From the NCBI GenBank assembly GCA_000969725.1, contig JXSR01S017565.1: a stretch of DNA of 20,165 nucleotides; one strand, written 5' to 3'. This document shows, in pieces, positions 17,123 to 20,165 of this stretch; position 1 is the first letter of the stretch; each line of letters opens with the position of its first letter. Made by a program: the position numbers and the translations under genes. The stretch is from Ophiothrix spiculata. Taxonomy: Eukaryota; Echinodermata; Ophiuroidea; Amphilepidida; Ophiotrichidae. The notes beneath the pieces were generated by a model, which made no database searches, had not been told where the DNA came from, and saw nothing but the letters and a program-made list of their open reading frames with translations.

Positions 17123-18457
17123 GTAAGTATTACAGGTGGCCACTGTCCACACTCTTACGGTACACCAACACAAGCTAATGTTATTTGCTGTAAGTACCGT
17201 TTGTTGCTGGAAGGGGCATACATTTTTACTTTTGAGATACAAAATACTGTTATGCGAATATTTAGAAAAAAAAACCCATCACATTTTGAGAAAATGGTTA
17301 TGTTTTTATGCTGTAAGTTGTAAGCTTTGTTTCGAATAATTGATCAGAAACGACGAAAAAACCCGTTTGATAAAAGCAAAACATTCTCTGTCAATTACTA
17401 CAGTGTCTAAGTATATTTGAGTGGTTCTTGTTATTTCCAGACAAAATGGTGTCTTAAAGCTTCAAAAACAAACAATTGTTTCTGAAAGACTCAAGAGAAC
17501 GTCAAACCGAGCATCAAACACACTAAGAGGTGGATGCAGGGGAGATGCAATAGAGTTGAGCTACCTTTTATATCTTGCACTATTCTGTAGAGATTACATG
17601 TAGGATCACTTAACAAAATGTCTCAAGGTTAAATTAACTAAATGTCTCAAGTAAAACATTGATCTTAGTTGGTTAATGTAATGTAACAATTGTAATAATT
17701 GGTGCAGCCTTATTCACAGGAATTGTGAAGAAAATATGGCAAAGTGGCTCAACTCTCCCATGGATGAAAGAGAGTTGATCCAGTTTGGAAAGGGAGTTGA
17801 GACACCATAGGTATGATCATAAAATGAAAGTTTGATATTTCATATTGAAATTGTTTTAATTAAAAAGACAAATGTTGAACTTAAAAATGAGGGGTCAGTC
17901 ATGCCTGTTGGGAAAAAATTGGCCAAATTATGTGCAAAATATTACACACATGTTGAACAAAATATTACATTTTAAATTTTCAAACATTTTTCGCCTTTTG
18001 AAGTTTCTATTTTGATATGGTGTTAAATATACATAGTGTGGTTACTGTGATTACTTCTATGTCATTTTTGATAATATTCTACTTGATTTTTTTACAAAAT
18101 AACACCCGAATTTCCTAAATTCACCAAATCACAAAATTTGCACTAGATCAAAAGTATTTACTCATAAGCACCTTTCACCGAACAGAGATGTAAGCTTCTA
18201 GGATTTTGGTATCTTGGTAAAAAATCAAGAAAACATATATTTATATATTATTGATAAAACGTGTCCAACTCACTTTTAAAGGGATAGCGTATGAAATTGT
18301 GATTTACTATGATGATGATTTATTACATTAACTATGGGAAGAACTAGTCAGATACGTGTCTAACTTTGGAGATAACGGGGTGGTTCGACTCTCCTGCATC
18401 GACCCTACTTTAACATATTTGAGTATTCAAAGTGATTTCTCTGCTTATTTGTTACAG
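17123..18457. other. Intron between exons 10 and 11, no recognised element
   Basis: A 1.3-kb AT-rich intron. The frame at 17421-17603 has no motif and does not fit the splice phase. A possible hairpin lies at about 17743-17804, with gctcaactctccc facing gggagttgagac. The word aatgtctcaag is doubled near 17618 and 17641. Confidence 0.45.
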
Positions 18458-18574
18458 CTGGTTTCCAGTGTCCTGGATATTACAAATGTCAGGGAAGTAT
18501 TAATTGCTTGGAACCAATTCAATTGTGTGATGGAATAAAACAGTGCCCGGATGGAGACGATGAATTATTTTGTG
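18458..18574 (+). CDS. Exon 11 of window: LDLa module 7, last exon seen
   Basis: The acceptor is tttgttacag (ending 18457) and the donor is tgtg|gtatga, phase 1 both sides. It reads GFQCPGYYKCQGSINC, then LEPIQLCDG and CPDGDDELFC. Cysteines 425, 431, 437, 444, 450 and 459 are in LDLa order, with cysteines 1 and 2 slightly closer together than usual. Ligands D445, D455 and E456 are present; the one before cysteine 5 is Gln449. The donor in phase 1 means the gene goes on. No later exon is recognisable in the remaining 1.6 kb, so the next one is probably beyond the window. Confidence 0.9.
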
Positions 18575-18704
18575 GTATGATCATCTTACATTGTTTCTCT
18601 TATCATGCTTATGCTGGTTTTATTAAAATTAATAATGCGTATCGGTCTCAGCTTCGCTCTTTGTTGATATGAGATGTAGCTGATACCACAAGTCGTTGCA
18701 TTAA

Positions 18705-19337
18705 CCCTCGTCTTACTAAGCCTTTTTCTATATCACGTCTTCCTGAGGGGGTGGGGGGGGGCACCCCCCTGTGATTTTGAACTTGTGACCCCCAAAAGTT
18801 ATATTGTTTGATACAATAGTATAGGGTAGGGTCTCCTCTTTCCATTGATACCAAGATCATGAAAATCGGTAGAGGCGTTACGTAATTATGACGTCACAAA
18901 GTATTTCCGTACTCGGCTTATACTTTTCGTAATCGACCTTTGGCAAAAATGGCCACTTTTTCAAAAAATTGTTATAAAAGTTCTAAATGTCCGATTTTCG
19001 TCGGTTTTTTTGCTAATAAATGAAGGAATTGACAATTATTACACGTCCTGTAAGTTTAAAGTCCATATCATGCAAATATTTTTCAAAAAGCGATTTAAAA
19101 TTTTTCGAGGTGGCAACCACCACCCTCCCCCGGTACCCTCCGTACCCTCGTACTTTGACGGCCTACCATAACCCCACCTTAGGTACAGGTGGTACCCCCG
19201 ATTTTTTTCATCAAAATAACCGCAAAGGATGTAAAAACAATTACCCAAATGCTCAGGGTTGCTTTATTTTGCATTTTGGTGCAATCAGCGATCATCCGTT
19301 AGGGGGTGGTAACCCCCCCCCCTTTGGAAGACGAGGG
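18705..19337 (+). mobile_element. piggyBac-like MITE, copy 2
   Basis: It is flanked by TTAA at 18701-18704 and 19338-19341. Terminal repeats are ccctcgtctta on the left and ccctcgtcttcc (reverse complement) on the right. It is homologous to 4886-5491 in the same orientation along most of its length. G/C-tract hairpins lie near both ends (about 18747-18769 and 19302-19323). There is no transposase, so it depends on an enzyme from elsewhere. Confidence 0.87.
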
Positions 19338-19341
19338 TTAA

Positions 19342-19846
19342 TTCCAATGTATATATTTTCTTATCATTGACGGAGGCTTGCTTGTAAACCATCAAATGTT
19401 TGGCATCATATATATATAGAAAAAATACGGTGTATTGATAAGCCTCTTTTATTAGATAACAAAGAGTTAGTTCACTGATTATTTCGTAGCTCATAAGAAG
19501 TATGTCTTGGCCCTAAGACTTGCGTGTAAATGTATAGCAGTATTTAATCATCGCACTGTCGTTTTTAATAAAGTAGAATTATTTAATGGTAAAGTTATTA
19601 ATGGGTCTCTTGTATACATATGTACATACAAATATAGTAAGAATCGGCTAATTCGTTACACACTAGTTACACACTAATGTCCGATTTTTTTTCTGATGTG
19701 TTGCACAATCTTACACGAGGGTGACAATATCTCGATTGTGTTTAGCTTATGCTATGTATACAAAGCCACCGGTCCCCGAACAGTGTCTGGTAATCGGAAG
19801 GAAGCCTCAACGCCGAAGCATAGGTATAACCTCAGTGAATGGTTGC
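19342..19846. other. Non-coding stretch without a recognised feature
   Basis: AT-rich sequence downstream of the last exon seen. No LDLa or other exon is recognisable. Confidence 0.4.
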
Positions 19847-20060
19847 GTTGCCCATGGCCGAGTGGTTAGAGCGTTGGACTCATAATCAAATGCAATCGCC
19901 TGTCTTGGGGTCGAGTCCCGGTCTCGGCTCTCGGTACGTCTCCTTGTTTCCTTAAGCAAAAAACTTTGCTCTACTTTCTTTGTGCTTCGGAGGGCACGTA
20001 AAGCCGTTGGTCACATCTGAAGTGTTCCTGACACACTGTCGGATGTAAAAGAATGTCACG
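19847..20060 (+). mobile_element. tRNA-derived SINE, core family B copy 2
   Basis: The head reads catggccgagtggttagagc, with a ctcataa anticodon-loop heptamer, a long variable arm and a B box ggtcgagtccc. The body tctccttgtttccttaagca and cacgtaaagccgttggtc matches the copy at 16738, including an exact 18-mer at 19995-20012. The class II-like head (long variable arm) suggests a Ser- or Leu-type tRNA ancestor. The acceptor stem does not pair. The 3' end is uncertain; sequence to the window end is unassigned. Confidence 0.78.
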
Positions 20061-20165
20061 GGCTAGGCTACGGCCGTTCGAAAAAAGAGTAGGGGAACCT
20101 TCCCCGGCAACCGTGACCGTATGTCAAAATACGTAATCTACTCTAGGACCAGAGTGCATAGTCAC

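Larger units (their letters stand above)
3302..18574 (+). other. Partial multi-exon gene: CTLD followed by seven LDLa modules
   Basis: This is the span of the gene model, eleven exons with both ends open. Joining 3302-3514, 4586-4670, 7333-7490, 9348-9392, 10548-10649, 12633-12791, 14584-14700, 15816-15932, 16105-16254, 17009-17122 and 18458-18574 gives 1377 nt with no stop. All junctions are AG acceptor and GT donor, and phases match at every joint: 1, 2, then 1 for the rest. I number residues from the split first codon of the first exon. CTLD is residues 2-149, a linker runs to about 168, and LDLa modules occupy roughly 170-200, 219-254, 259-293, 295-332, 341-382, 386-420 and 425-459. No signal peptide, membrane segment, start codon or stop codon is in the window. 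Such mosaics are known among invertebrate secreted proteins and receptors (GRL101-like GPCRs carry LDLa arrays), but that assignment is inference. Both ends of the gene are expected outside the window. Confidence 0.88.

Noticed and set aside
17421-17603. Possible extra exon between exons 10 and 11
   Set aside because: A cag precedes it, but it has no LDLa cysteines, no fitting phase and no donor.
19847-19930. Functional tRNA gene with a CAT or class II structure
   Set aside because: The acceptor stem does not pair, and the head is fused to a SINE body shared with 16738.

Overview
The window looks like a piece of an invertebrate animal nuclear genome. It is AT-rich and contains a multi-exon gene with GT-AG introns, metazoan extracellular modules, and introns full of LINE, SINE and foldback/MITE remnants. 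No bacterial operon, CRISPR array or viral gene is visible. The phylum cannot be fixed from the sequence; a marine invertebrate (echinoderm, hemichordate or lophotrochozoan) is a guess from the gene and repeat style.

The only host gene I can support is on the + strand. Eleven exons lie between 3302 and 18574, and both ends of the gene are missing. The exons join without a stop into about 459 codons, and every splice phase agrees (1, 2, then 1 throughout). Exons at 3302, 4586 and 7333 form one complete long-form C-type lectin domain (CTLD). A 45-nt linker exon at 9348 follows. Seven phase-1 exons (10548, 12633, 14584, 15816, 16105, 17009, 18458) each encode one LDL-receptor class A (LDLa) module. 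The product is an extracellular or membrane-anchored CTLD-LDLa mosaic protein of the kind seen in invertebrate receptors such as GRL101-like proteins; the parts that would name it lie outside the window.

Region by region: 1-115 holds a minus-strand LINE reverse-transcriptase scrap. 620-3210 is a head-to-head satellite of roughly 180-bp units, with a foldback insert and a 74-bp tandem array. The 4671-7332 intron holds a piggyBac-like MITE and a LINE with a 5' inversion, bounded by an 11-bp target-site duplication. The intron after the third CTLD exon starts with three decayed copies of the exon's own 3' end, splice donors included. Further introns hold a GATC-rich MITE with a nested tRNA-like sequence, several foldback elements, a G-tract-ended element next to a splice donor, and three tRNA-derived SINEs. 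A second piggyBac-like MITE and a SINE lie after the last exon seen.

The most informative points are the exon-edge tandem duplication at 7430-7686, the twin-primed LINE at 5989-7073, and an LDLa module (15816-15932) that has lost exactly the two cysteines that normally pair with each other. I did not find evidence of a wholly new biological system.
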